Assembly (NCBI GenBank): GCA_035276085.1
Contig: DATELY010000056.1
Location: 1-43,854 of the forward strand
From: DATELY01 sp035276085
GTDB taxonomy: Bacteria; Pseudomonadota; Gammaproteobacteria; Steroidobacterales; Steroidobacteraceae
Reading direction: 5' to 3'
DNA: 43,854 bases
Under the pieces are notes generated by a model. It was not told the origin of the DNA. It saw only the letters and a list, made by a program, of their open reading frames with translations, and did not search any database. Shown in pieces: positions 7,643 through 15,711 of this stretch. Position numbers and translations under genes: made by a program. Each line of letters starts with the position of its first letter. Position 1 is the first letter of the stretch.

Positions 7643-8326
7643 TTGAAGACCTCGGCAGCATGGGTACAGGAACGACTGGGTTACACCTGTCGCGACCCTG
7701 CGCTCATCGAAGCGGCGCTGACGCATCGCAGTGCCGGCGGGGCGCATAACGAGCGCCTGGAGTTCCTGGGCGACGCCGTGCTCAACTGCGTAACGGCGAT
7801 GCTGTTGTTTCGGGAATTCGGCAACGCCGACGAGGGTGACCTGTCGCGCTTCCGGGCGAGCCTCGTCAGCGGCGAGGCGCTTGCCGAGATCGCGCTGGAA
7901 CTGGGGCTCGGCGACTACCTGCACCTGGGGTCGGGCGAGCTGAAGAGCGGTGGCTTCCGCCGCAAGTCGATTCTGGCCGACGCGTTCGAGGCGCTCCTCG
8001 GAGCGATCTGCCTCGATGGCGGCTTCGATCAGGCCGCTGTCGCGATCGAACGGTTGATGGGGCCGCGCCTGGATCGATTGCCGAGTGCCGCGGAACTCAA
8101 GGATCCGAAGACGCGCTTACAGGAGGCGTTGCAGGCACGTGGTTTGCCGCTGCCCCTGTACGTGGTCGAAGCGATTGAGGGCGAGGCCCACAATCAGGTA
8201 TTTCATGTCGCCTGCATCGTCGACGCGCTGCACTTGCGCGAATGCAGCAGCGGCGCCTCGCGCCGACGTGCCGAACAGGCCGCCGCGCAGCGGGTACTCG
8301 ATGTATTGCCCGGAGCCAAGAGTTGA
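7643..8326 (+). CDS. rnc: Ribonuclease III
   Basis: RNase III cleaves double-stranded RNA, including rRNA precursors. The 227-residue product has the signature ERLEFLGDAVL, with catalytic E40 and D44, and D113 and E116 in DAFEALLGAI. The double-stranded RNA-binding domain spans about 154-225. The start is a TTG at 7643, five bases after the upstream stop; the nearby ATG is out of frame. The stop codon overlaps the era start (TTGA), so the two are translationally coupled, as is typical for rnc-era. Confidence 0.96.
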   Translation: MKTSAAWVQERLGYTCRDPALIEAALTHRSAGGAHNERLEFLGDAVLNCVTAMLLFREFGNADEGDLSRFRASLVSGEALAEIALELGLGDYLHLGSGELKSGGFRRKSILADAFEALLGAICLDGGFDQAAVAIERLMGPRLDRLPSAAELKDPKTRLQEALQARGLPLPLYVVEAIEGEAHNQVFHVACIVDALHLRECSSGASRRRAEQAAAQRVLDVLPGAKS

Positions 8327-9228
8327 GCGAACTGTCGTCGTCGTCTCGCTGTGGCTTTGCCGCCATCGTCGGCCGACCGAACGTGGGCAAGTCCACGCTC
8401 ATGAATGCGCTGTTGGGCCGCAAGCTCAGCATCGTGAGTCCGAAGCCGCAAACCACGCGCCATCGCATTCTCGGCATCCTCAACGAACCGGACGTCCAGA
8501 TCATCTTCGTCGACACGCCCGGCTTGCACGCCGGCGAGCGGCGCGCCATGAATCGCCACATGAATCGCGCAGCGCTGTCCTCGCTGGCCGATTCCGACGT
8601 GAACCTCTTCATGATCGAAGCGCTGCGCTGGACGGATGAGGACGAGCGCGTGCTCGAGGAGTTGAAGCGCGCTGGCCGTCCGATCGTCCTGCTCATCAAC
8701 AAAGTCGATCACGTACGCGGTCGGGAGCGGTTGCTGCCCTTCATCGAAGAGATCGGCCGCAAGTGCGAGTTCGTGGATGTGCTGCCGCTCTCGGGCTTGA
8801 AGCGCGACGGCACCGATCGCATTGCGAAGCTCGTGGCGAAGTACCTGCCCGAATCGCCGCCACACTTTCCCGCAGATCAGTACACGGATCGCAGCACGGA
8901 ATTCCAGATCGCCGAGATCATCCGCGAGAAGTTGACCCTGCGACTGCGACAGGAGTTGCCGTACGGCCTCACCGTACAGATCGAGCGCATGGCGGAGGAG
9001 AAGGGGCGCCTGATCATTCACGCGATCATCTGGGTGGAGCGCAACGGACAGAAAGCCATCGTGATCGGGCAGGGCGGAGAACAACTGAAGGAAATCGGCC
9101 GCACGGCGCGGTTGGACATCAACCGCCTGCTCGACCGGCCGATCCACCTCGAGCTGTGGGTCAAGGTGAAAGAGAACTGGTCGGACAACGAAACGGCGCT
9201 GCGGCAGTTGGGGTACGAGGCGCCGTGA
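8323..9228 (+). CDS. era: GTPase Era
   Basis: Era is a GTPase that binds 16S rRNA and acts in 30S maturation. From the TTG at 8323, which overlaps the rnc stop, it encodes 301 residues, the same as E. coli Era. G1 is GRPNVGKS (17-24), G3 DTPG (64-67), G4 NKVD (126-129). The C-terminal KH domain includes VIGQGGEQLKEIG. An upstream ATG at 8242 would add a non-conserved segment inside rnc and is rejected. recO follows after 25 bases. Confidence 0.97.
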   Translation: MSELSSSSRCGFAAIVGRPNVGKSTLMNALLGRKLSIVSPKPQTTRHRILGILNEPDVQIIFVDTPGLHAGERRAMNRHMNRAALSSLADSDVNLFMIEALRWTDEDERVLEELKRAGRPIVLLINKVDHVRGRERLLPFIEEIGRKCEFVDVLPLSGLKRDGTDRIAKLVAKYLPESPPHFPADQYTDRSTEFQIAEIIREKLTLRLRQELPYGLTVQIERMAEEKGRLIIHAIIWVERNGQKAIVIGQGGEQLKEIGRTARLDINRLLDRPIHLELWVKVKENWSDNETALRQLGYEAP

Positions 9229-9253
9229 GCAGTGCGGTAGGCCGCTTTACCGC

Positions 9254-9997
9254 ATGAGCGCCGACAGCCACCGCGTCAGTTTGCAGCCCACCTTCGTGCT
9301 GCATCAGCGGCCATATCGCGAGACGAGTCGCATCGTCGAGTTGTTCACGCGCGATCACGGCCGGGTGTCGGTGTTTGCCCGCGGCACGCGCTCGAGTCGT
9401 AAGGGTTACAGCGCGCTCGGCTCGATACTCCAACCGTTCAACCGATTGCTGGTGTCATGGTCCGGGCGCGGCGAAGCCGGTCAGCTCACGCATGCCGAGT
9501 TCGATGGCGAGTTTCGGGACATGCCTGCGTCCCAGCTCGTGAGTGCCTTTTACCTGAACGAGCTGCTCATGAAGTTGTTTGTGCGGCACGATCCCCATCC
9601 GGACGTGTTCACGCTGTATGCCGAGGCCCTGGAAACCTTGAAGTCAGCCGCGAATGCGGCCGCCGTGCTGCGCATTTTCGAGAAGCGGTTGCTGGAGTCG
9701 ATTGGCTACGGGCTGTCGCTCGAACGCGATGCCCTCTCCGGTGAGCCCATCGCTGCCGATCGCGCCTATTACTATCGGCTCGAACAGGGGCCCGTCGCGT
9801 GTGCTGGCGTCGCTGAGGGAAGCTTGGTACTTTCCGGCGCCGCATTGTGCGCCCTCGCGAGCGAACAGCTCGACGATGTGGAGGTCGCGAACCAGCTGCG
9901 TGCCTTGACGCGCGCGGCGTTGGATCGGGTCCTGGATGGGCGGGAGCTGAAGACGCGTCAGGTGATGCTGGCGTTGCGGCGGACGCGAGCGGAGTGA
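9254..9997 (+). CDS. recO: DNA repair protein RecO
   Basis: RecO works with RecF/RecR to load RecA at gaps. The 247-residue product starts with the OB-fold segment (TFVLHQRPYRETSRIVELFT) followed by GRVSVFARGTRSS, typical of RecO, and continues with the helical C-terminal domain (YLNELLMKLF). Length is normal. It follows era as in many gammaproteobacteria. The gene usually found next, pdxJ, is absent, and a hairpin element fills the gap to acpS. Confidence 0.94.
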   Translation: MSADSHRVSLQPTFVLHQRPYRETSRIVELFTRDHGRVSVFARGTRSSRKGYSALGSILQPFNRLLVSWSGRGEAGQLTHAEFDGEFRDMPASQLVSAFYLNELLMKLFVRHDPHPDVFTLYAEALETLKSAANAAAVLRIFEKRLLESIGYGLSLERDALSGEPIAADRAYYYRLEQGPVACAGVAEGSLVLSGAALCALASEQLDDVEVANQLRALTRAALDRVLDGRELKTRQVMLALRRTRAE

Positions 9998-10001
9998 ACC
10001 T

Positions 10002-10120
10002 GTTCCCTCCCTTGCGAAGCGGGGGAGGGCTAGGGTGGGGGCGCGGCGTTTGCGAGCGTTGCTCGAAGAGCCCCCATCCTGTCCTTCCCCCGCTTCGCTT
10101 ACGCTACGCAAGGGAAGGGA
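10002..10120. repeat. Palindromic element 3 (CCCTCCC/GGGGGAGGG type), recO-acpS
   Basis: The left arm 10002-10041 (TTCCCTCCCTTGCGAAGCGG, then GGGAGGGC and GGTGGGGGC) and the right arm about 10070-10120 (GCCCCCATCC, then TTCCCCCGCTTCGC and CAAGGGAAGGGA) are reverse complements. The right arm carries an extra ACGCTACGC segment. The same unit occurs at 19334-19460 but with the two copies in the opposite (everted) arrangement. Confidence 0.8.
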
Positions 10121-10163
10121 CGCATTGGCGAGCATCACACCGGATTCAGGCGCACCGCTCAGC

Positions 10164-10553
10164 ATGATCTTCGGCATCGGCACCGACATCGTTCAACTCG
10201 CGCGGATCGAGAAGATCTACGAACGCCATGGTCAGCGTTTCGCCGAGCACTTGCTGATGGCAGAGGAGGAGCCCGCTTTCGCAGCAGCCGGCCGGCGTGC
10301 CGTGCGTTTCCTGGCGATGCGCTTCGCGGCGAAGGAGGCCATCGTCAAGGCGATGGGTACCGGCTTCGCTCACGGCATGTGGATTCGCGATTGCGGTGTC
10401 GTGCCGAACGCGATCGGCAAGCCCGAGATCGTCTGGTCCGAGCGCGGCGACAAGATTCGCCGTGAGCTCGGCATCGGCGAAGGTCATGTCACGCTCACGG
10501 ATGAGGCCGGACTGGCCGTTGCAGTGGCGGTGTTGATGAGGAGAACCGGTTAG
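10164..10553 (+). CDS. acpS: Holo-[acyl-carrier-protein] synthase
   Basis: AcpS transfers 4'-phosphopantetheine from CoA to apo-ACP, activating fatty-acid synthesis. The 129-residue product has the family signature IGTDIV with metal ligand D8, and FAAKEAIVKAMGTGF with E58, the same positions as in E. coli. The ATG at 10164 follows the repeat element; the open frame further upstream reads through repeat sequence and is rejected. The TAG stop forms the first bases of the next hairpin. Confidence 0.96.
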   Translation: MIFGIGTDIVQLARIEKIYERHGQRFAEHLLMAEEEPAFAAAGRRAVRFLAMRFAAKEAIVKAMGTGFAHGMWIRDCGVVPNAIGKPEIVWSERGDKIRRELGIGEGHVTLTDEAGLAVAVAVLMRRTG

Positions 10554-10616
10554 CTGGCTCGCTGGCCAGAATCTATGTACCGTGAGGTTTTCCTCTGGCC
10601 AGCCGACCAGCTAGCC
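10551..10616. repeat. Word hairpin element 4 (GCTGGCC type), acpS-exonuclease
   Basis: The left arm 10551-10571 (TAGCTGGCTCGCTGGCCAGA) and right arm 10592-10616 (CCTCTGGCCAGCCGACCAGC, then TAGCC) are nearly perfect complements. The loop is about 20 bases. The acpS stop codon TAG is part of the arm. It has the CTGGCCAGA...TCTGGCCAG core also seen in element 9. Confidence 0.82.
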
Positions 10617-10647
10617 GAGATCGAACCCTCTTACCTCCCCTGATCCC

Positions 10648-11439
10648 ATGGCCATCTTCGTCTTCGACATCGAAACCATTCCCGACGTGGAGTTCGGGCG
10701 GCGCTTGTATGGGCTCGAAGGCCTGAGCGACAAGAACGTCGCGTACGTGATGCAGACGCGCAAACGCCAGGACTCGGGCACGGAATTCCTGTCGCTCGAA
10801 CAGCAGCAGGTGGTCGCCATCTCGGTGGCCCTGCGAACGCGCGATACGTTCAAGATCTGGAGCCTGGGCGATCCTCAAAGCGGCGAGGCCGAGATCATCC
10901 AGCGCTTCTACGATGGCATCGATCGCTTCCTGCCGGATCTCGTTTCGTGGAATGGCTGTGGCTTCGATCTGCCGGTGCTGCACTACCGCGCGCTGCGTCA
11001 TGGCATTCAGGCGCCGCGCTATTGGGAAGTCGGCGATGAAGATCAGGGGTTTCGCTTCAACAACTATCTGAATCGGTATCACTGGCGTCACCTGGATCTG
11101 ATGGACGTGCTCTCCGGTTTCCAGGGGCGTGCGCGGGTGAGTCTGCAGAACATGGCGCAACTGCTGGGCTTTCCCGGGAAGCTCGGCATGAGCGGCGATC
11201 AGGTCTGGGATGCCTATCAGCACGGCCACATCGAGCGCATCCGCAACTATTGCGAAACCGACGTGCTGAACACGTTCCTGATCTTCCTGCGCTTCGAGCT
11301 CATGCGGGGACGGTTGTCGCGCGAGGAACATGCGCTCGAGGTTGCCCGCGTGCGCGAAACGCTGGGGCGTGAGGCCAAGCCGCATTTCCTCGAGTTCCTC
11401 GACGCGTGGCCTGCCGATTCGGTTTCTCATGGTGCGTAA
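10648..11439 (+). CDS. PolB-like 3'-5' exonuclease (DNA_pol_B_exo2 family)
   Basis: This 263-residue protein is a stand-alone DEDD exonuclease related to the proofreading domain of family B DNA polymerases. The three exonuclease motifs are visible: ExoI FDIET with D7 and E9, ExoII WNGCGFDLPVL with D107, and ExoIII Y201-CET-D205 (DEDDy type). No polymerase domain is attached. Its role in the cell is not well established for the family; DNA repair is plausible. The 3' end overlaps the rlmD start by 11 bases, so the two may be co-translated. Confidence 0.9.
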   Translation: MAIFVFDIETIPDVEFGRRLYGLEGLSDKNVAYVMQTRKRQDSGTEFLSLEQQQVVAISVALRTRDTFKIWSLGDPQSGEAEIIQRFYDGIDRFLPDLVSWNGCGFDLPVLHYRALRHGIQAPRYWEVGDEDQGFRFNNYLNRYHWRHLDLMDVLSGFQGRARVSLQNMAQLLGFPGKLGMSGDQVWDAYQHGHIERIRNYCETDVLNTFLIFLRFELMRGRLSREEHALEVARVRETLGREAKPHFLEFLDAWPADSVSHGA

Positions 11440-12739
11440 GCCCGCTGCGATCATCACGAGCGACGTTACGGATCTCGATCACGAAGGCCGTGGCGTCGCT
11501 CATCATGAAGGCAAGACGGCGTTCATTACGGATGCCCTGCCCGGTGAGCGTGTCGAATGGATGCCGTTCAAGCGGCAGCGCAATTTCGATGAAGGGCGTC
11601 TACGCGCGGTGCTCTCGCCCTCGGCGGATCGGGTTGAGCCGCGCTGCGTTCACTTCGGTGTCTGTGGCGGCTGCGTGCTGCAGCACCTCGCGCCGGAATC
11701 GCAACTCGCATTCAAGCAAGCGCAGCTGATGCAGGCGCTCGAGCGCATCGGCCGCGTGCAGCCTGGGACGGTGCTGGAGCCACTCACTGCCGATCGCTGG
11801 ACCTATCGTCGCCGTGCTCGCCTGGCCGCTCGTTGGGTGCCTGCCAAACGCAAAACCGTCATCGGATTCCGTGAGCGGGCCAGCTCGTTCATCGCGGACT
11901 TGCAGCGCTGCGAAGTGCTGCAGCCGCCGTTCGATGCGATGTTGCAGCCGCTGTCGGATCTGGTGAGCGCACTGTCGGTCCGTGACCGCGTGCCGCAGAT
12001 CGAATTGGCCGCGGGTGACAGCGGCGCGGCCATGATCATCCGCATACTCAATGCGCTCATACCGGCTGACGAGCTGCTCATCCGTCAGTTCGCGGAACGG
12101 CACGCCATCACCGTGCTGTTGCAACCGGCGGGCTATGACTCGATCGCGTATTTCGCCGGTCCGCAAACACCGTTGACCTATGCGCTGCCCGAGTTCGATG
12201 TGAGCTTCGAGTTCCAGCCCAACGACTTCGTGCAAGTGAACGCGAGCCTGAACCGCGCCATGATCTCGCGCGCCATCGAGCTGTTGGCACCGTCGAGCGA
12301 TGAGCGCGTTCTGGATCTGTTCTGCGGACTGGGCAATTTCTCGCTGCCATTGGCGCGCCGTTCGGCACACGTGACCGGTGTGGAAGGCGACGCCGGTCTC
12401 ATCGCCCGTGCACGTTCGAACGCCGAGCGCCAAGGGTTCGCGAATGTCACCTTCATCGCAGCCAATCTCGCGGATCAGCCTGAGCAAGCGCCCTGGGCCA
12501 TGCAAGCGTACGACAAAGTGCTGCTGGACCCGCCGCGCACCGGCGCGCGTGAAGTGTTGCCCCTGATTGCGCGCTCAGGAGCGAAACGTGTCGTGTATAT
12601 TTCCTGCCACCCCGGCAGCCTTGCGCGTGATGCCGGCATTCTGGTTCGGGAGCACAGCTACGTATTGAAGGCCGCCGGTGTGATGGACATGTTCCCGCAT
12701 ACGGCGCACGTGGAATCGATCGCTGTGTTCGAGAAGTAG
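11429..12739 (+). CDS. rlmD: 23S rRNA (uracil-1939-C5)-methyltransferase
   Basis: RlmD (RumA) methylates U1939 of 23S rRNA using SAM. The 436-residue product has an N-terminal TRAM domain (about residues 5-62), the four [4Fe-4S] cysteines C73, C79, C82 and C161, the SAM-binding motif VLDLFCGLGNFSLPLA, the DPPRTG motif, and the catalytic cysteine C393 in YISCHPGSL. The ATG at 11429 is chosen; the frame is open upstream only inside the exonuclease gene. The stop is followed immediately by a hairpin element. Confidence 0.95.
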   Translation: MVRKPAAIITSDVTDLDHEGRGVAHHEGKTAFITDALPGERVEWMPFKRQRNFDEGRLRAVLSPSADRVEPRCVHFGVCGGCVLQHLAPESQLAFKQAQLMQALERIGRVQPGTVLEPLTADRWTYRRRARLAARWVPAKRKTVIGFRERASSFIADLQRCEVLQPPFDAMLQPLSDLVSALSVRDRVPQIELAAGDSGAAMIIRILNALIPADELLIRQFAERHAITVLLQPAGYDSIAYFAGPQTPLTYALPEFDVSFEFQPNDFVQVNASLNRAMISRAIELLAPSSDERVLDLFCGLGNFSLPLARRSAHVTGVEGDAGLIARARSNAERQGFANVTFIAANLADQPEQAPWAMQAYDKVLLDPPRTGAREVLPLIARSGAKRVVYISCHPGSLARDAGILVREHSYVLKAAGVMDMFPHTAHVESIAVFEK

Positions 12740-12812
12740 GTTACAGGCGACTGGCTACGGGCTACAGCCAGAGCGCCTTCTCTGACCGTAGCCCGTATGC
12801 CGTTACCTGTTG
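12739..12812. repeat. Heptamer-word hairpin element 5 (GGCTACG type), rlmD-nagZ
   Basis: The left arm 12739-12773 contains GGCTACGGGCTACAGCCAGA, i.e. 7-base words GGCTACG and GGCTACA. The right arm 12779-12812 reads TCTCTGACCGTAGCCCGTAT, then GCCGTTACCTG. The tip is CCAGAGCGCCTTCTCTG. The right arm reaches within a few bases of the nagZ start, so the fold could influence nagZ translation. Confidence 0.75.
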
Positions 12813-12817
12813 ACTCC

Positions 12818-13861
12818 ATGACCCTCGGTCCGCTCCTCATCGACATCGAAGGCAAGACGCTCACGGCTGAGGATCGCGAGCTGTTTCGTCATCCGCTCGT
12901 GGGCGGGATGATCCTGTTCACGCGCAACTTCGACAACATTCATCAGCTCGCCGATCTCGTGCGCGAGGTTCGTGCGCTGCGCAATCCACCGCTCTTGATC
13001 ACCGTCGATCACGAAGGCGGTCGCGTGCAGCGCTTCCGGAAGGACTTCACCGTGCTGCCCTCGATGCGTTTGATCGGCCGTCGGTATGAACTCGACAAGC
13101 CGGCGGGCAAGCAACTGGCGAAACAGTGCGGATGGTTGATGGCGGCAGAGCTGCTGGCCATCGGGATCGATCTCAGCTTTGCACCCTGCGTCGATCTCGA
13201 TTACGGCATCAGCAGTGTCATCGGCGATCGGGCCTTTCACCGCGATCCACAGGTCGTTGCCGATCTCGCGCTGGCCTTCATCAGCGGCATGAAGGAGGCA
13301 GGCATGGTCGCGACGGCCAAGCACTTCCCGGGGCATGGTGCCGTGGTGGCCGATTCGCATCTGGCCTTGCCCGTGGACCGGCGCCCGGCCGCCGACATGG
13401 CCAATGACCTCTACCCCTATGAAAGGCTCATCGCCAACGGCTTGCCCGCCGTCATGGCGGCCCATGTCGTCTATGCAGACGTGGACGATCGTCCCGCGAG
13501 CATGTCCCGGCGCTGGCTCCAGGACGAGTTACGGACCCGGCTCGGGTTTTCAGGGGCGATTTTCTCCGATGACCTGAACATGGAAGGTGCCAACTACGCC
13601 GGCGGCCCGCTGGAGCGCGTTCGGGCCGCATGGAATGCGGGCTGCGACATGCTGCCGGTCTGTAACAATCGCAAAGGTGTGCTCCACGTCATCGACGGCT
13701 TCGAAAACAGCGCCGATCCTGTCAGCCAGGTACGCCTCGCGCGTTTGCACGGCCGAATCGGGCCCACACGTGGGGAATTGCTGAGTTCAACTCAATGGCG
13801 TGAATGCGAGAAGGCGGTTCGTGACTGCCTGGAGCCCCCGGCCCTGAGCCTGGACCCCTGA
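12818..13861 (+). CDS. nagZ: Beta-N-acetylhexosaminidase NagZ
   Basis: NagZ is the cytoplasmic glycosidase (GH3) that removes GlcNAc from muropeptides during peptidoglycan recycling; its products also feed beta-lactamase induction in some bacteria. The 347-residue product starts MTLGPLLIDIEG, as usual for the family. It has the mobile-loop motif KHFPGHGAVVADSH (168-181), with its catalytic D179 and H181, and the nucleophile Asp in FSDDLNMEG (251-252). An ATG at 12797 is in frame but lies in the hairpin arm, so the second ATG is preferred. Confidence 0.95.
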   Translation: MTLGPLLIDIEGKTLTAEDRELFRHPLVGGMILFTRNFDNIHQLADLVREVRALRNPPLLITVDHEGGRVQRFRKDFTVLPSMRLIGRRYELDKPAGKQLAKQCGWLMAAELLAIGIDLSFAPCVDLDYGISSVIGDRAFHRDPQVVADLALAFISGMKEAGMVATAKHFPGHGAVVADSHLALPVDRRPAADMANDLYPYERLIANGLPAVMAAHVVYADVDDRPASMSRRWLQDELRTRLGFSGAIFSDDLNMEGANYAGGPLERVRAAWNAGCDMLPVCNNRKGVLHVIDGFENSADPVSQVRLARLHGRIGPTRGELLSSTQWRECEKAVRDCLEPPALSLDP

Positions 13862-13907
13862 AGTCCAGACGGGCCTTGAAGGCTTCGCAACGCAGCAGAC
13901 GAAACGT

Positions 13908-14852
13908 ATGAGCCTCGACTCCAAAATATTGCAGACGGTACTGGCCTCCGCTCCGGCGGGCGTGCTGATCTGCGAGCCGCACGAAGGTGACTGGCGCGTC
14001 GTGTTCGTGAACGCGGCCATGGAGCAGTTGACCGGCTATGGCGCTGCCGACTTCCTCGGCCAGAGCCCGCGCGTACTGGCCCGTGAGGACCACGATCAGG
14101 AAGGCCTTGCCCGCATTCGTGCTGCTTTGCAGGCGGGACAGAGCTGTACGGCCGTCATACGCAACTACCGCCGCGATGGACGCCAGTTCTTCAACGAGGT
14201 GCAGCTGTTTCCGATCCGTAACGGCTCGGGCAAGTTGACGCATTTCGCGAGCTTCCATCGCGACGTCGCCGACCGCTCGCAGGGCGATGCCCGCGAGAAG
14301 GCCGATCCGATGATGAGCACGCAGACCATGATGGCCTACCTGCGTGACGACAAGCTCACCGGTCTGTTGCGCCGGCCGTATTTCGAAGAATTGGTGAAGC
14401 GCGACTGGGCGCTCGCACAGCGTGAATCCCGGCGCCTCAACTTCCTGGTCTTCGACCTCGATTGTTTCATGCAGTATCGCGATGTCTTCGGCCGGGCGGG
14501 TTCCGACCAGTCGTTCCGTCGTATCGCGCGTGCCGTGTGCAGCAGCTTCCGGCGCGCGAGCGATCTCTGCGGACGGTTCGATGAAGATCAAATCGCGGCA
14601 ATGACGACCAATGTCGAGCTGGCACAGGCGACGAAGCTGGCCGAGCAGGTGCTGACGCGCGTGCGCGATCTCGCCATCCATCACCCGCGTTCTTCGATCT
14701 CACGCTTCGTGACTGCGAGTGCGGGAGTCGTTTCGTGGATTCCGCCGCAGACTGCACAACCGGCGGAGTTGTTCGAGGCGGGTTTGAAAGCGTTGCGCGC
14801 AGCGAAGGATCAAGGCCGCAATCAGGTCGTGGCGGTGGATGTTGGGGAGTGA
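13908..14852 (+). CDS. PAS domain protein with degenerate GGDEF domain
   Basis: The 314-residue protein has an N-terminal PAS domain (about 8-122) with a LOV-like NYRRDGRQFFNEV segment but without the LOV cysteine motif. A GGDEF-type domain follows (about 145-310). It keeps the DKLTGL entry (148-153) and the FDLDCF metal motif (D183, D185), but the catalytic GGDEF is replaced by DEDQI (225-229), aligned by the preceding RF. It is thus unlikely to make c-di-GMP. It may bind nucleotide or act as a signalling adaptor; that is inference. No membrane span is seen, so it is cytoplasmic. Confidence 0.85.
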   Translation: MSLDSKILQTVLASAPAGVLICEPHEGDWRVVFVNAAMEQLTGYGAADFLGQSPRVLAREDHDQEGLARIRAALQAGQSCTAVIRNYRRDGRQFFNEVQLFPIRNGSGKLTHFASFHRDVADRSQGDAREKADPMMSTQTMMAYLRDDKLTGLLRRPYFEELVKRDWALAQRESRRLNFLVFDLDCFMQYRDVFGRAGSDQSFRRIARAVCSSFRRASDLCGRFDEDQIAAMTTNVELAQATKLAEQVLTRVRDLAIHHPRSSISRFVTASAGVVSWIPPQTAQPAELFEAGLKALRAAKDQGRNQVVAVDVGE

Positions 14853-14970
14853 GGCCTGAGGCCTGAGGCCTGAGGCCTGAGGCCTGGGACCTGGGACCTG
14901 GGACCTGGGACCTGTGGTGCGATGCTCCGGCCCCAAGCCCCAAGCCCCAAGCCCAAAGCCCCATCACCCC
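14851..14970. repeat. Heptamer-word hairpin element 6 with a perfect 9-unit array
   Basis: From 14851 the sequence is GAGGCCT x5 (14851-14885) followed without a break by GGGACCT x4 (14886-14913). The right arm (about 14925-14963) has CCCCAAG words, i.e. CTTGGGG on the other strand, which pair in register with CCTGGGA at five of seven positions. The array starts inside the TGA stop of the PAS/GGDEF gene and lies between two convergent genes. It lacks the GCCAGA core. Confidence 0.9.
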
Positions 14971-15554
14971 GACGCAGTCGGCGTGATCAGCGCCACGACC
15001 CCGAAGCGCGGATGATCGATGTAGTGCATCTCCGTGCTCCGCATGCGACGCGTCTGTTTCAATACGTAGCGTGTCCCATCGCCGGGGATTTGCAGGGCCA
15101 AATCCAGTGTGAGATGTAGATAGCGTCCGCGCGCCAACGCCGCACGTCCAGAGACGCCATTGTCCAATCCCAGCGCATTCAATGACACGTAGTGTGCACT
15201 GGCGCGATCGGTCGCGGGTTGCGTCCAGCCGAGATGTGCCAGCGGCTGATAGCCGCGACTGCGCTTCAATTGATCGTAGATGGCATTGAGCTTCAAACGT
15301 TCTGCGGGCAGCTTCGGAAACGGTGCTTCAGCGGCGGACGGGTCCGGTGCTTCGGCGTCGGCGCTGGATTCGCTCACGGGATCGTTCATCGACCATTGTT
15401 CGGGCGTACTGCCGCCACCGAGATTGCGGAAGATGACGAGCTCGATGTCGTAAGTTGCGGGAGCCGGTGCCTGTGCCGTGGAGAACGTTGGTACCACGAG
15501 CAGCGCAACCAACAGCGTTGCGACGTTCGCGAGGCGGTGGCAGTAAGCGTGCAT
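14964..15554 (-). CDS. csiV: CsiV-family periplasmic protein
   Basis: The 196-residue protein has a signal peptide (MHAYCHRLANVATLLVALLV through about residue 28) and a domain beginning YDIELVIFRN, the hallmark of CsiV. In Vibrio cholerae CsiV is a peptidoglycan-binding partner of the non-canonical D-amino-acid response, needed for LpoA/PBP1A activity. The second half contains YLHLTLDLAL and YVLKQTRRMRSTEMHYIDHP, typical of the family. The start at 15554 is chosen for the signal peptide; the frame is open to 15623. It lies downstream of mfd, an arrangement seen in other gammaproteobacteria. Confidence 0.85.
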   Translation of the reverse strand: MHAYCHRLANVATLLVALLVVPTFSTAQAPAPATYDIELVIFRNLGGGSTPEQWSMNDPVSESSADAEAPDPSAAEAPFPKLPAERLKLNAIYDQLKRSRGYQPLAHLGWTQPATDRASAHYVSLNALGLDNGVSGRAALARGRYLHLTLDLALQIPGDGTRYVLKQTRRMRSTEMHYIDHPRFGVVALITPTASG

Positions 15555-15602
15555 GGCGTGTCCGGTTGGATTCAGAGGGCGCAGTGTACGTGAACGGGTT
15601 GC

Positions 15603-15710
15603 GGCAGACGGGTTACGGCGCACGGGCTACGGCACACGGGCTACGGCACACGGGCTACGGCCAGAACGGACTCTCTGGCTGTAGCCCGTAGCCCGTAGCC
15701 CGTCGGCCGT
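15603..15710. repeat. Heptamer-word hairpin element 7 (GTAGCCC type), mfd-csiV
   Basis: The left arm 15603-15665 contains three copies of a 14-base unit, CACGGGCTACGGCA, which is two related 7-base words. The right arm 15672-15710 contains tandem GTAGCCC words. The tip is GGCCAGAACGGACTCTCTGG. The element ends just before the mfd stop codon at 15712-15714 on the minus strand. The arms are of unequal length, so copy number differs between sides. Confidence 0.88.
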
Positions 15711-15711
15711 C

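Noticed and set aside
13908..14280. LOV photoreceptor domain
   Set aside because: The segment is LOV-like, but the cysteine-containing flavin motif is absent.
14851..14970. CRISPR array
   Set aside because: Units are 7 bases without spacers, and the arms are inverted; this is a hairpin with tandem words.
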